DNA of 64,000 bases from Devosia sp. GTDB taxonomy: Bacteria > Pseudomonadota > Alphaproteobacteria > Rhizobiales > Devosiaceae. Below the pieces are notes generated by a model that did not search any database, had not been told where the DNA came from, and saw nothing but the letters and a program-made list of their open reading frames with translations. The translations under genes and the position numbers were made by a program. Of this stretch, positions 26,409 to 35,920 are shown in pieces; position 1 is the first letter of the stretch; each line of letters starts with the position of its first letter. The DNA is taken from assembly GCF_017744655.1 (NCBI RefSeq), contig NZ_JAGIAW010000014.1:124001-188000 (forward strand), given 5' to 3'.

Positions 26409-28198
26409 GTCTCTGCTCCTGCGTTCTGCCGGCGGGGTGGCCGCGGTACGAGTGGCGGGCGCACAGGCGCATCCTCCAGCGTCGAGGCAAGGAGGGTGCG
26501 CGTATATTCATGTTGGGGACGCGCAAAGATATCGTTGACCGCGCCCAACTCGACGATCTCGCCGCCGCGCATGACGGCGACGCGATCACAAAGATCCGCG
26601 ACGACGCCGAAATTATGCGTCACCATCAGCACGCCGAGATTGCGTTCGGCCTGGAGGTCCCGGATCAGGTCGAGAATTTCGGCCTGTACCGTCACATCGA
26701 GCGCCGTCGTCGGTTCATCGGCAATCAGCAGGTCGGGATCACAGGATAACGCCCCGGCAATGAGTACGCGCTGGGCCATGCCGCCGCTGATCTGGTGCGG
26801 ATAGCTCATGAAGACGCGGTGTGGATCGGCAATGCCGACGCGCTCGAGAAGAGCCAATGCCCTGCCCCTGGCCTCTTGCCGGCTGAGGCCGCCGACGACC
26901 TGCAGGGGTTCACAAAGTTGGCTGCCGATACGGAACAAAGGATCGAGATTGCTCATCGGCTCCTGCGGAATATAGCCGATGCGCTTGCCGCGAATGGCCT
27001 GCATCTGTGCGTCGCTAAGCCCGGCCAAGTTCTGTCCCTCAAGCCAGATGCCGCCGCCGGTGACCATGCCGCCCTCGGGCAGGAGGCGCAGCACGCTGAG
27101 CGCCGTCTGGGTTTTCCCCGAACCGGATTCCCCCACAAGGCCAAGTATCTCGCCCCGCGCGATGGTAAAGCCGACGGACCTGACGACGGTCTTGGTGGAA
27201 CCATCCCGACCGGCATACCCCACCGACAGGCCCTGCACCTCAAGGAGAGCTTCTGGAACCGAAGGCACCGCCGCTTCCGCCCGCGCCGCGTCCTTCACTC
27301 GCTGGCGCGGCGCGACGATAATGGCCTCTTCGCCATTGAGCGCATCGCGCAGGCCATTGCCGATCAGGATAAGCGCCCCCACCGTCAGCCCGATCATCAA
27401 TCCCGGCGGTAGCAACAGATGCCGGCCGATATAGATATTGTTATAGGCATCGAGCAGCATGCTGCCCCAGGTGGGCGTCGTCGGATCGCCAAGACCGATG
27501 AATTCAAGCCCGGCCTGCACCACGATGGCGATGCCCCAGACCGATGCCGCCATGATGATGATCGGCGCCCGGACAACGGACAGGATGTGCCGGCTGATGA
27601 TGCGGCCATCGGACAGTCCCGAGACCCGCGCAGCATCGACATAAAGTTCGTTCCGCACCGAAATGACGAGGTTGCGCACCAGACGGAAAAAGTTCGGGGC
27701 GATCAGCACGCCCAGAACCACCATGGTGATGATGATATTGGGCCCGATCAGCGTGAACATGGCGACGAGCACGATGGTGCCCGGCAGCACGATGAGAAAA
27801 TTGGCCATCCACCCGCCGAAACGATCGAACCAGCCGCCGAAATAGCCCGCGACAAGGCCAGTGCTGACGCCAAGACCCGCCGCCACGAGGACGGTGAGAA
27901 AGGACCCCGCCAGCGTCAACTGCCCGGCATAGATGAGGCGGCTCAGCACATCGCGGCCGGCGCCGTCCCCGCCAAGCAGGAATTCCTCTCCCGGGGGGGC
28001 GGTCACCAAAGCGAGCTTGGTGAAATTAGCGCCATAGGGCGCAAGCCAGGGGGCGAAAACAGCGGACAGGACGATAGTCAGGAAAACGAGGCTCGCAATG
28101 ACGGCCAGGGGATTGCGCAGGAAGCGGCGCAATACGGCGCGATCCTGCCCCGTGGCAACGGCTGGCGTGGTGGCAGCTTCAAGGTCCACTGTACTCAT
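26405..28198 (-). CDS. DppC-type permease fused to DppD-type ATPase
   Basis: 597-aa single polypeptide. Residues 1-290 form a complete DppC-like permease: LLGGDGAGRDVLSRLIYAG near 75, about six membrane helices, and an EAA-like loop YVDAARVSGLSDGRII near 185. After a linker of about 25 residues the ATPase follows, with Walker A GESGSGKTQT near 345, signature ISGGMAQRVLIAG near 455 and Walker [13 protein letters not shown] near 475. Normally these are separate genes. No internal stop or frameshift is present. Overlap with both neighbours by ATGA shows tight coupling. Confidence 0.92.
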   Translation of the reverse strand: MSTVDLEAATTPAVATGQDRAVLRRFLRNPLAVIASLVFLTIVLSAVFAPWLAPYGANFTKLALVTAPPGEEFLLGGDGAGRDVLSRLIYAGQLTLAGSFLTVLVAAGLGVSTGLVAGYFGGWFDRFGGWMANFLIVLPGTIVLVAMFTLIGPNIIITMVVLGVLIAPNFFRLVRNLVISVRNELYVDAARVSGLSDGRIISRHILSVVRAPIIIMAASVWGIAIVVQAGLEFIGLGDPTTPTWGSMLLDAYNNIYIGRHLLLPPGLMIGLTVGALILIGNGLRDALNGEEAIIVAPRQRVKDAARAEAAVPSVPEALLEVQGLSVGYAGRDGSTKTVVRSVGFTIARGEILGLVGESGSGKTQTALSVLRLLPEGGMVTGGGIWLEGQNLAGLSDAQMQAIRGKRIGYIPQEPMSNLDPLFRIGSQLCEPLQVVGGLSRQEARGRALALLERVGIADPHRVFMSYPHQISGGMAQRVLIAGALSCDPDLLIADEPTTALDVTVQAEILDLIRDLQAERNLGVLMVTHNFGVVADLCDRVAVMRGGEIVELGAVNDIFARPQHEYTRTLLASTLEDAPVRPPLVPRPPRRQNAGAET

Positions 28199-29136
28199 GC
28201 CAGCCTCGCTTTCGGGTTGATCCAGGCATTGGCAAGATCGACGAACAGGTTCACCACCACCACGATCAGCGCCATGGTGATCAAGACACCCATAATGACC
28301 GGTATATCGCCGCGCACCGTCGCATCGATGGCCAGCGTTCCCATGCCGGGCAACGCAAAAACCTTCTCGATCATCACCGCGCCACCAATCATCCCGATGA
28401 ATTGCAGGGAAAGAACCGTGATGGCGGCCGGCGCGGCATTGCGCAGCGCATGGCGCAGAATGACCCGGTTTTCAGGAAGGCCACGGGCACGCAAAGTTCG
28501 GATATAGTCCCGGCTCAACACATCGATCAACGCACCGCGCACCTGGGCAGCGGCCGAGGCGACGCCGCCGATCACCAGTGCCGTCACCGGCAGCGTGATG
28601 CTGCTTAGCCAGCCAAGCGGCGAGCGATTGAGTGGTACGAAGCCCGTGGCCGGGAAAAGCCGAAGGGAAATGGCGAATGTGGCGACCAGCAATAGCCCGA
28701 CCCAGAAATTAGGCAATGCCTCGCCGATGACGGAAACGATCTGCACTGCCCTGTCCCACCAACCGCGCCTGACCGCAGCAAAGGCCCCCAGGGCCACGCT
28801 GATCACGGTACAGATGAGAATGGCCACCGAGACGATGGAGAGGGTGACGCCCAGCCGCGACGCGATCGCGTCCGACACGCGTTCGGCGCTGAACCATGAC
28901 CGGCCGAGATCGCCCCGAACCGCATTGGCCAGCCAATTGCCGTATTGGATGGGCAGGGGCTGATCGAGGCCCAGTTCGACATTCTTGGCGGCCACCTGTT
29001 CGTCGGTTGCCAATTCGCCCAGGATCGAGCGCGAGACTTCCGCGCCGCCGCTATAGATCAGGCCATAGGCCACCGCCGTAATGGCCAGCAACAAGAGCAT
29101 CGCCGAAGCGAACCTCTGGATCACATATCCGGTCAT
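28195..29136 (-). CDS. Peptide-type ABC transporter permease (DppB-like)
   Basis: 313-aa inner-membrane permease with the DppB layout: N-terminal helix (FASAMLLLLAITAVAYGLIY), a periplasmic block NVELGLDQPLPIQYGNWL with GDLGRSWFSAE, then five more helices. The EAA loop is YIRTLRARGLPENRVILRH (about 215-233). AGGA lies 6 nt before ATG 29136, which I prefer to the longer frame upstream. It partners with the DppC half of the following fusion protein. Confidence 0.92.
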   Translation of the reverse strand: MTGYVIQRFASAMLLLLAITAVAYGLIYSGGAEVSRSILGELATDEQVAAKNVELGLDQPLPIQYGNWLANAVRGDLGRSWFSAERVSDAIASRLGVTLSIVSVAILICTVISVALGAFAAVRRGWWDRAVQIVSVIGEALPNFWVGLLLVATFAISLRLFPATGFVPLNRSPLGWLSSITLPVTALVIGGVASAAAQVRGALIDVLSRDYIRTLRARGLPENRVILRHALRNAAPAAITVLSLQFIGMIGGAVMIEKVFALPGMGTLAIDATVRGDIPVIMGVLITMALIVVVVNLFVDLANAWINPKARLA

Positions 29137-29155
29137 CCATCGTCCTTTCAGATTG

Positions 29156-29186
29156 CCGGAGCGGCCATGGTCCATGGCTGCTCCGG
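29156..29186 (-). other. Long hairpin between binding-protein and permease genes
   Basis: CCGGAGC (29156-29162) pairs with GCTCCGG (29180-29186), and the inner CCATGG copies extend the stem to roughly 12 pairs. It has no U-tract. It separates the highly needed binding-protein cistron (stop 29205) from the permease start (29136). Confidence 0.55.
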
Positions 29187-29204
29187 TTCAGTGTAGCTGG
29201 GAGG

Positions 29205-30719
29205 CTACTCCGTTGCGGGGGCGAAGTGGCGGATATAGGGGACCACATTTTGCGGATGCATGGTCACCTTCACATCGGGCGCCGCGAAATAAACCGCATC
29301 CGCCTGGTACCAGATATCGAACCAGGCATTCTCGGTGACATAGGTGTTCACATCGCGCATCAGCGCCGTATATTCGTCGCCGCTGGCGGCTTGGGCTTTG
29401 GCGAGGAGCGCGTCGAGTTCGGGCGTAGCGCTGTCGAACGGGTTCCAGGGACCGCTGGCCGAAATCTGCTTGGTCATGTCCCACCAGGGATTGCCGGTGC
29501 TAAGCGACATCCAGAACGCGCCATAGCGCTTGGATTGGGCTTCGGTCACGTAGTTTTCGGACACGACCTTGTCCCAGATCACGCGGATGCCGACATCGGC
29601 GAGCTGTTGGGTGATGATCGGATTGGCCGGCACCGTGGGGTTTTCCGGCAGGGTCAGATCGAAGCCATTGGCATAGCCGGCTTCAGCCAGCAGCGCCTTG
29701 GCCTTTTCGGGATCGAAGGGATAGCGGTCCTCGAGCTCGGGCACATAGGCGACGCTGTTGAGATTGAAGACCTGCGTCGTGTGGTGGCCGAGATTGCGCT
29801 GAATGGCTGCTAACAGACCCTCGCCGTCGATGGCGTGATTGATCGCCTGACGCACGCGCACATCGCCTAGTGCCGGCACGAGGGCACCTTCGCGGTCCGC
29901 AAGGATCAGGCCGTGCCGGTCGATGGGTGTACGGTTGACGCTGAGACCCGAAGCTTCGGCCTCGGCAGCCGTCTGGGCATTGCCCTGCGCGCCATCGACC
30001 TGACCAGACCGCAAAGCGTTCATGCGTGCGGTGATTTCCCCCATCGGGATCAGCACGACCGCGTCATAGGGGAAGGCTTCGGCGTTCCAGTAGTCGGGGT
30101 TGCGCACAAAGCTATATTGCGCGCCCTTGGTGGTATTGGCGACGTCGAGCATATAGGGGCCCGAGCCGACCGGCACGGAAATGATCTCTTCGGTACCCAG
30201 TGCCGCAGGGCTCCCCATGACGCCGCCGGCCATGGTGAGATAGGTTAGCTGCGCCGGATTGGCCGCCGACAGATGCAACTCGACGGTAAAGTCGTCGACA
30301 ATGACGATATCGGTAACCGCACCGACCATGAAGCTGTTCTGGCCGGTGCCCCCGCGCAAATGCTCGACATTGGCTTTGACCGCTTCGGCATTGAAGGGCG
30401 CGCCATCGGTGAACTTGACGTCTTGACGGAGCTTGAGGGTGAGGACCGTATTGTCCTCGTTGTAAGCATAGCTCTCAGCGAGGTTACCGACGATGGATCC
30501 ATCCGGTTCCATCAGCAGAAGCGTGTCATAGACGGCCGCCCAATATTGGGCGCGCGGACCATTTTCGACGATGGCCGGATCGAACGAACCATTGTCGAGC
30601 GCAACCGCCAGGGTCAGCGTTTCGGCGGAGACGCCAGCGGTCAGCATCCCCATGAACGAGAGAGCAAGCGTGGCGCGGCGGAGCGTCGGTCGCCCAGCCC
30701 ACGACAGAGTGATGGTCAT
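29205..30719 (-). CDS. Peptide-type ABC transporter substrate-binding protein (SBP family 5)
   Basis: 504-aa periplasmic binding protein of the DppA/OppA family. The signal peptide spans residues 1-32 (twin basic start, hydrophobic ATLALSFMGMLTAGV, cleavage VSA|ET). Family hallmarks are LAESYAYNEDNTVLTLKLRQ near 80, DVKFTDGAPFNAEAVKANVE near 105 and VRQAINHAIDGEGLL near 285. AGGAGG lies 9 nt before ATG 30719. Family 5 proteins bind peptides, nickel, opines or oligosaccharides; with a DHDPS-like enzyme and reductase in the operon, a sugar-acid or oligosaccharide is plausible here. Confidence 0.92.
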   Translation of the reverse strand: MTITLSWAGRPTLRRATLALSFMGMLTAGVSAETLTLAVALDNGSFDPAIVENGPRAQYWAAVYDTLLLMEPDGSIVGNLAESYAYNEDNTVLTLKLRQDVKFTDGAPFNAEAVKANVEHLRGGTGQNSFMVGAVTDIVIVDDFTVELHLSAANPAQLTYLTMAGGVMGSPAALGTEEIISVPVGSGPYMLDVANTTKGAQYSFVRNPDYWNAEAFPYDAVVLIPMGEITARMNALRSGQVDGAQGNAQTAAEAEASGLSVNRTPIDRHGLILADREGALVPALGDVRVRQAINHAIDGEGLLAAIQRNLGHHTTQVFNLNSVAYVPELEDRYPFDPEKAKALLAEAGYANGFDLTLPENPTVPANPIITQQLADVGIRVIWDKVVSENYVTEAQSKRYGAFWMSLSTGNPWWDMTKQISASGPWNPFDSATPELDALLAKAQAASGDEYTALMRDVNTYVTENAWFDIWYQADAVYFAAPDVKVTMHPQNVVPYIRHFAPATE

Positions 30720-30756
30720 ATGCAGTTTCCTCCTGTTGCATTGCCCTTTCGAGGGC

Positions 30757-30794
30757 GGGGACCCGGCTGTTCCTGGCTCCCCAGGCCGGGCCCC
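30757..30794 (-). other. Branched hairpin between DHDPS-like and binding-protein genes
   Basis: In the 81-bp gap, CCCGGC pairs with GCCGGG with an inner CCTGG/CCAGG stem, and outer GGGG/CCCC pairs extend it. No U-tract follows. It is one of several GC-rich hairpins flanking binding-protein cistrons in this window. Confidence 0.4.
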
Positions 30795-30800
30795 GGTTCT

Positions 30801-31727
30801 TCAAGTGGTCTTGATATTGAGGCTCTTGATGAGATCAACCATATTGAGCAGCGGATCGAATTCGTGATCGCCCAGCGGCTCGGCACCCGTCATGCGGCTG
30901 AACGGGGTCATGCGCAGGCGGCCGGTCTCGTTGAGCAATTGCTTGAGCGAGCTGGGATATTTGACATTGATCATGCGCTCGAAGACCGTCATCAAGCGTT
31001 GAACAAGACGTGTATCCTCATCATCGCGCGTGCCATTGGCACAGAGCCAGACGAGCAATTCCGGCGCGATGCTCGATGCATAACCCGAATGGCCGGAACC
31101 ACCGAGCTGCATGGATTCGATGACAGAGGAAATCTGGCCATTGTAGAGCCGCATCGGCGATCCGCGCGAGACCTCGAGCTTGGCCTTCATATCAGGCACT
31201 GAATGGCTCACGTCCTTATGGAACACGAAGCGCCCGGTCCTGGCCGCCCATTCGTAGACCGTGGTTGGAACGAGGCGTTTCCACGGCGTCGGGCACTCGT
31301 AAAATCCAAGCGCAATATCGCCGGTTCCATCGACGATGCGCTTGAGATTGCCGCTCCACTGCGCCTCGGAATCCCCGGGCGAGCCGAGATGATTGGTGAG
31401 AATGCACACCGCGTCGGCCCCCACATCGGCAATCTGCTTGATCGAAGCGATCTCCTTGTCGGGCGATGCGCCAAACGTGCCCGTCGCGATGACGGCGGCG
31501 CGGCCATTCGCGCGCTTGACCACGCGAGCGGCAAGCTCGACGCGCTCTTCGGGCGTTAGAAATTCGACCTCGCTTGAGCGCGAGTTGGTGAAAAGTCCAA
31601 GGCACCCTGCCTCGATATACCAGTCGGTCAAGCGGTCCACCGCATCCCAATCGATTGCGCCGCTCCAGGTCATGGGCGTCAGCATCACCGGCCAGACCGC
31701 ATTGGTTTTCAAATGTTCGCTGCTCAT
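30801..31727 (-). CDS. Dihydrodipicolinate synthase family (class I aldolase/dehydratase-like) protein
   Basis: 308-aa DHDPS-like TIM barrel. The Schiff-base lysine is in FVFHKDVSHS (about residue 165) and the conserved tyrosine in ALGFYECPTP (about 137). The substrate loop that normally reads GTTGE is replaced by LFTNSRSSEVEFL (about 45), so the true DHDPS reaction is unlikely. ATG 31727 (MSSEHLKTN) is chosen over the longer frame upstream, whose extra 53 residues are low-complexity and basic. Weak ribosome site. It is the first gene of the importer operon and probably cleaves or dehydrates a keto-sugar acid. Confidence 0.8.
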   Translation of the reverse strand: MSSEHLKTNAVWPVMLTPMTWSGAIDWDAVDRLTDWYIEAGCLGLFTNSRSSEVEFLTPEERVELAARVVKRANGRAAVIATGTFGASPDKEIASIKQIADVGADAVCILTNHLGSPGDSEAQWSGNLKRIVDGTGDIALGFYECPTPWKRLVPTTVYEWAARTGRFVFHKDVSHSVPDMKAKLEVSRGSPMRLYNGQISSVIESMQLGGSGHSGYASSIAPELLVWLCANGTRDDEDTRLVQRLMTVFERMINVKYPSSLKQLLNETGRLRMTPFSRMTGAEPLGDHEFDPLLNMVDLIKSLNIKTT

Positions 31728-32769
31728 CTCGTGTCCGTTCCATTTGCAATCTTTGAGGGAATGACGACAAAGCTTCGCCACCAGCCGGCAATGCTCTCGC
31801 TGCCAGTCTCCAAACTCGAGATTTCTGGTTTTCCCTCGAAGGCAAGCTCCTCGCGCCCTCGACAAGGTTCTTGCACGCACCATCACGGGAGGAAAGCCGC
31901 ACGCTCGGGAAAGCGCAGAGCTGTTATCACGATGTGGACACTGGGCCCCAAACGACGCAGTAGCATCGAAGGCGAATTGGGTGACAGACTGTTCCCCTTT
32001 CGCCTCACCGACGAGCGATTTGGATGTTGCTGAGGGGCTCGTCGGCCGTCCGCAACTTGCGTGGCCTCAACGGGCGCGCTCTACCCGAATATCGTCAAGG
32101 CGCCATCGTGAGCTAGCACTGCTCCAGCGGCCAGGGCCAAATCCAGTGAATTTCCCATTTCCCGACTTGGCTGAGACGACGTGCAAAGCCAGGTTTGTCA
32201 TCATGGCCGGTCCATCGCACCTGAAGCGCATCGACTTCGTTATTAATACCCATCTTCAAGCCGCATGGAATCGTGCCGTCTGGAGCGTCTTGACCAAACG
32301 AACTCGAGACGCGTCGGCGACGTGACCTGCTGGCACTGCCCGTGAGGTCGTTGAGCGACATGTTGACGAAAGCGGGGTATTTGCCGAGCTATCCCGGCAG
32401 CGATTTTCTTCTTGGCGAGGCTGAGGATATCGCTGTCTTACTTAATTCAATGCAGTTGCGGTGCCGGGACAACACATTCGCCGGCATTGAGCGACGCCGT
32501 ATGCGTGGTTCCCGGCGTCACTTTTGAACCCCGCAGGCGGCCGCGCCAATTTTCTCATCGGCCTGCTCGGAATAGTCCGCTACCGACCGACATGGGCGAG
32601 CCGGTATGAACTGCTATCGTGCTGGCAAGGTCATCCCTCCGCTCACGTTGCGCGTCCTCACAGCTATCGTTTGCGGCGGCCGCGACCATAACAGGCAGAA
32701 GGAATCGCCATAATGGTACCCGGCCGCCCGGTTTCGAGTTTTGATCTATGCCCGAACATCACATCTCGG
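31728..32769. other. About 1 kb with no convincing gene, possible decayed coding DNA
   Basis: No frame here has a good start, ribosome site or recognisable domain. The longest candidates are an 82-codon minus frame (32361-32113), whose last ~45 residues (CGLKMGINNEVDALQVRW and on to an EIHWIWPW end) look protein-like, and plus frames under 120 codons that look random. Extending the minus frame upstream meets a stop. I read it as a remnant, possibly of a broken gene, plus the promoter region of the DHDPS-like operon. I cannot assign a family. Confidence 0.4.
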
Positions 32770-34272
32770 TCAGGCGTGTCCTGCCGCTTCTAACCTCGCA
32801 TTTCGAGCGTCAGAAACGGTTCGATAGATCGATACAGCCCAGATCAGCAGCGTAGCCACGCCGAACACGGCAGCAACGGGCCGGCCGAAGAAGCCAAGCA
32901 GGTTGCCGTCGGCGATCATCATCGAGGTGGTGAAGTTGGTCTCGACCAGCGGCCCCAGAACGATGCCGAGAATGATGGGGGCAATGGCGATCATTCGCGC
33001 CTCGAGCACGTAGGCCACGATCCCCGCGCCCAGCATCAGCCAGACGCCGAACATGGAATTGTTGATCGAGTAGGAGCCGACGATACAGAAGAGCAGGATG
33101 GCGGCATTGAGCAGTGCGCGTGGCACCTCGAAAATCCAGCGAGCCGATTTCGCAGCCACCCAGCCGAGCGGCAGCATCAGGATATTGGCGATCGCGAAGA
33201 CGATCATCACCGCATAGAAATTCTGCGGATGCAGCGTCATCAGCGTCGGGCCGGGATCGAGCCCCTTCATCACCAGCACGCCCACGGCAATGGCCGTCAC
33301 CGCGTCACCGGGAATGCCGAACACCATGGCCGGAATCCACGAGGCGCTGAGCGCCGCATTGTTGGTGGCGCCAGCTTCGACGAGGCCTTCGGGATGTCCC
33401 TTGCCGAACTTTTCCGGTTCCTTCGACGTGCGCTTGGCCAGCGAATAGGTGATCCAGGCCGCAAGGTCGCCGCCAACGCCCGGCAAAGCGCCCAGCAGCG
33501 AGCCGATGATCGAACCCCGCATCTGGTTCTTGCGATACTTCCACAGTGCCGCCATCGTCCCCTCGAACGGGTTTTTCAGGTTCATCTGCGGCACTTCGGC
33601 CATGGCACGGCGGCCGGCCCGCATGATTTCGGACACGGCGAACATGCCGATCATGATCGGGATGAAGCTGATGCCGCCCATCAGTTCGAGATTGCCGAAG
33701 GTAAAGCGCGGCGTCGCCGTTAGCGGGTCCATGCCCACCTGGGCGATGAAAAGGCCGAGCAGCAGCGCCAGCGCGCCCTTGACGAGGCCACCCGAGGAGA
33801 TCAGCGCGGCGCAGGAAAGACCGAGCACGGCGAGCCAGAAATATTCAAAGCTCGAAAAGCCCAGTGCAGCCTTGGCCAGCATCGGCGCGGTGAACAGCAG
33901 GAACAGGAAGCCGAAGAGACCACCGAGAACCGAGCCGACGACACCGATGCCGATGGCAAGGCCAGCCTTGCCGTTCTGGGCGAGGCGATAGGAGTCTTCC
34001 ACATAGGCGGCCGAGGCCGGCGTTCCGGGAATGCGCAGCAGCGTGCCGGGCAGGTCACCCGCCGTGATCGCCATGGCGGTGCAGGAGATGATCGCGGCAA
34101 TGGCCGGGATCGGCGCCATGTAGAAGGTGACGGGCACGAGCAGCGCGGTCGCCATGGTGGCGGTCAGGCCTGGAATGGCGCCGACAAACAGGCCGAACAC
34201 GGCAGCGAGGAAAATGGTCAGCAGCGTCTCGAAATTGAAAACGAGGCCGAGGGCGAGAGAAAAAGCTTCCAT
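32770..34272 (-). CDS. tctA: Tripartite tricarboxylate transporter large membrane subunit TctA
   Basis: 500-aa TctA-family protein with about 12 membrane segments. The N-terminal duplicated motif GAIPGLTATMATALLVPVTF (about 30-50) and a related GALPGVGGDLAAWITYSLAK (about 258-278) are the hallmark repeats, and SWIPAMVFGIPGDAVTAIAV (about 305) is another. It forms the secondary carboxylate importer with TctB and the periplasmic TctC. Genes run tctC, tctB, tctA on the minus strand. The likely substrate is an organic acid; the divergent aldolase-like/DhaKL operon suggests a hydroxylated one. Confidence 0.94.
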   Translation of the reverse strand: MEAFSLALGLVFNFETLLTIFLAAVFGLFVGAIPGLTATMATALLVPVTFYMAPIPAIAAIISCTAMAITAGDLPGTLLRIPGTPASAAYVEDSYRLAQNGKAGLAIGIGVVGSVLGGLFGFLFLLFTAPMLAKAALGFSSFEYFWLAVLGLSCAALISSGGLVKGALALLLGLFIAQVGMDPLTATPRFTFGNLELMGGISFIPIMIGMFAVSEIMRAGRRAMAEVPQMNLKNPFEGTMAALWKYRKNQMRGSIIGSLLGALPGVGGDLAAWITYSLAKRTSKEPEKFGKGHPEGLVEAGATNNAALSASWIPAMVFGIPGDAVTAIAVGVLVMKGLDPGPTLMTLHPQNFYAVMIVFAIANILMLPLGWVAAKSARWIFEVPRALLNAAILLFCIVGSYSINNSMFGVWLMLGAGIVAYVLEARMIAIAPIILGIVLGPLVETNFTTSMMIADGNLLGFFGRPVAAVFGVATLLIWAVSIYRTVSDARNARLEAAGHA

Positions 34273-34278
34273 GGTGAA

Positions 34279-34731
34279 TTATCCCAGGATGCCGCGCGGC
34301 AGCGGAACGCGCATCAGTGCGGTGAAGGTGAAGTAGATGGAGGCCGCTGCAATCGGACTGAAGATCACGGCGGAAAGCCACTTGCCACCACTGAGCAACA
34401 CCACGACGACGGCGAAAAGCGTGCCGGCGACGAGGAAGCCGAGATAGGGCATGACGAGCGTTACCACGACGAGGGCAGCGACAATGCCGAGTGCAAACCA
34501 GGTGACGAGCGGCTGCGCTTCGTCTTCGGGCGTATCGCGCACGATCCAGCCCTGGATGGTGAGCGCCACACCCATGATGGCCATGCCGGCGCCGACGATC
34601 GAGGGGAAGAGGCCGGGGCCTACATTCATGCCGGGCAGGGTCTGCATGGCGAGCGCCTGCTGCAGGATTGCAGCGCCGCCCAACGCAAAGACCACGCCCA
34701 GGGCGCTATCCATTGGAAATGACTGCCTCAT
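34279..34731 (-). CDS. tctB: Tripartite tricarboxylate transporter small membrane subunit TctB
   Basis: 150-aa TctB-family protein with four hydrophobic segments (about residues 8-28, 43-63, 80-105, 115-135). The conserved GPGLFPSIVGAGMAIMGVAL block lies near residue 38. It has GAGGAG 5 nt upstream of its ATG and precedes tctA by 6 nt. TctB is a small partner of TctA in the membrane; its sequence is poorly conserved in general, and position plus topology support the call. Confidence 0.9.
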   Translation of the reverse strand: MRQSFPMDSALGVVFALGGAAILQQALAMQTLPGMNVGPGLFPSIVGAGMAIMGVALTIQGWIVRDTPEDEAQPLVTWFALGIVAALVVVTLVMPYLGFLVAGTLFAVVVVLLSGGKWLSAVIFSPIAAASIYFTFTALMRVPLPRGILG

Positions 34732-34852
34732 GCGCTCCTCCTAAAAGCTCTGGACTGGGGCGCGGCCGTTCGGGGCAGAACCGCCGCGCAAAGAAAGAAC
34801 CAGAGCGCCTGATCCGATGACGTTTGGACCATTATGCGCTCTGGAAAGAAGA

Positions 34853-34875
34853 CGGCCGGAGGTGCATTCCGGCCG
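34853..34875 (-). terminator. Attenuator-like hairpin between tctC and tctB
   Basis: CGGCCGGA (34853-34860) pairs perfectly with TCCGGCCG (34868-34875) around a 7-nt loop. On the minus strand it is followed by TCTTCTTT, a modest pyrimidine tail. It would let more tctC than tctBA mRNA accumulate. Confidence 0.6.
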
Positions 34876-34892
34876 CCGAAGCAAGCGGGCGC

Positions 34893-35852
34893 TTACTTTG
34901 CGAGGCCGACGGCCTGCAGGGCCTTGCCGATCGACTCGTCCGCATCCTTGAGGAAGGCCTCAAAGCCGGCGGCGTCACGATAGTCGATGCCGAAATTGCG
35001 CTGGGCCATGAAGTCCTTGAACTCCTGCGAATTCACGACCTTGTCCATGGCTTCCGCGAGGCGTGCCTTGACGTCTTCCGGCAGGCCCTTCGGAGCAGCA
35101 ATGCCGCGCCACGCATAGGCGGCCCACTTGTTCCCAAGCGCTTCTTCGGCAGTCGGCACATCGGGGGCAGCTGCAACACGCTCGTTGGCGGCTACAATCA
35201 GCGGCTTGACTTCACCAGCATCGACCATGGGACGCGCGTCGGGCATCGTGGTGGTAACGACGCCAATGGCGCCGGAGGCAAGCAGCTGGAGGCTGGCCGA
35301 GGCTCCTTCCGAGGGGACCCAGGGGGCAGCCGCCGGATCGATCTCGTTGGTCACGAGCACGCCTGCCCAACCCAGATGCGCCATACCGCCGAGATTGGCA
35401 CCGGAAGCCTTCACGGAACCGGGATTGGCGCGGATTTCAGAGAGCAGGTCTTCGATCGAGGGGCCGTCGGTGCGCACGAACACGGCTTCCGGATCGGCGT
35501 TGAACAGCGCGATCGGCTCGTAGTTCTCGTAGTTGAGCGGCGATACGCCGGTCCAGTGATACATGGACAGTTCGGTGGTGATCACGCCCAGCGTATAGCC
35601 ATCTGGCGGCGAGTAGGAAATTTCGGTGTGGCCGACAATGCCGCCGCCGCCGGTGCGGTTGATGACGTTGATCGGCTGGCCAAGTTCCTTTTCGAGCAGG
35701 GTCGCGATGATGCGACCGGTGGCATCGGTGCCGCCGCCTGCAGCCCACGGCACGATCAGGTTGATGGCATGGTCAGGATACTGCGCGGCCGCCGGGGCGA
35801 TTGCCAGGACCGAGAGCGCAAGAGCGCCAGCGAGCGTCTTCAAATGGGTCAT
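34893..35852 (-). CDS. tctC: Tripartite tricarboxylate transporter periplasmic binding protein TctC
   Basis: 319-aa Bug/TctC-family binding protein. Signal peptide residues 1-23 (hydrophobic LAGALALSVLAIAPA, cleavage AAA|QY). The mature start YPDHAINLIVPWAAGGGTDA is the family signature, and NRTGGGGIVGHTEISYSPPD near residue 75 is the second conserved loop. GGGAGG lies 7 nt before ATG 35852; a longer frame upstream runs through the promoter region. It captures the substrate for TctAB. It is divergent from the DHDPS-like/dhaKL operon and shares an operator region with it. Confidence 0.93.
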   Translation of the reverse strand: MTHLKTLAGALALSVLAIAPAAAQYPDHAINLIVPWAAGGGTDATGRIIATLLEKELGQPINVINRTGGGGIVGHTEISYSPPDGYTLGVITTELSMYHWTGVSPLNYENYEPIALFNADPEAVFVRTDGPSIEDLLSEIRANPGSVKASGANLGGMAHLGWAGVLVTNEIDPAAAPWVPSEGASASLQLLASGAIGVVTTTMPDARPMVDAGEVKPLIVAANERVAAAPDVPTAEEALGNKWAAYAWRGIAAPKGLPEDVKARLAEAMDKVVNSQEFKDFMAQRNFGIDYRDAAGFEAFLKDADESIGKALQAVGLAK

Positions 35853-35920
35853 TTCTGTCCTCCCAGGTAAAGTCGGGTGTTCCGACATACGAACATTGCT
35901 TGCCGTATTGCAAACTTCTG

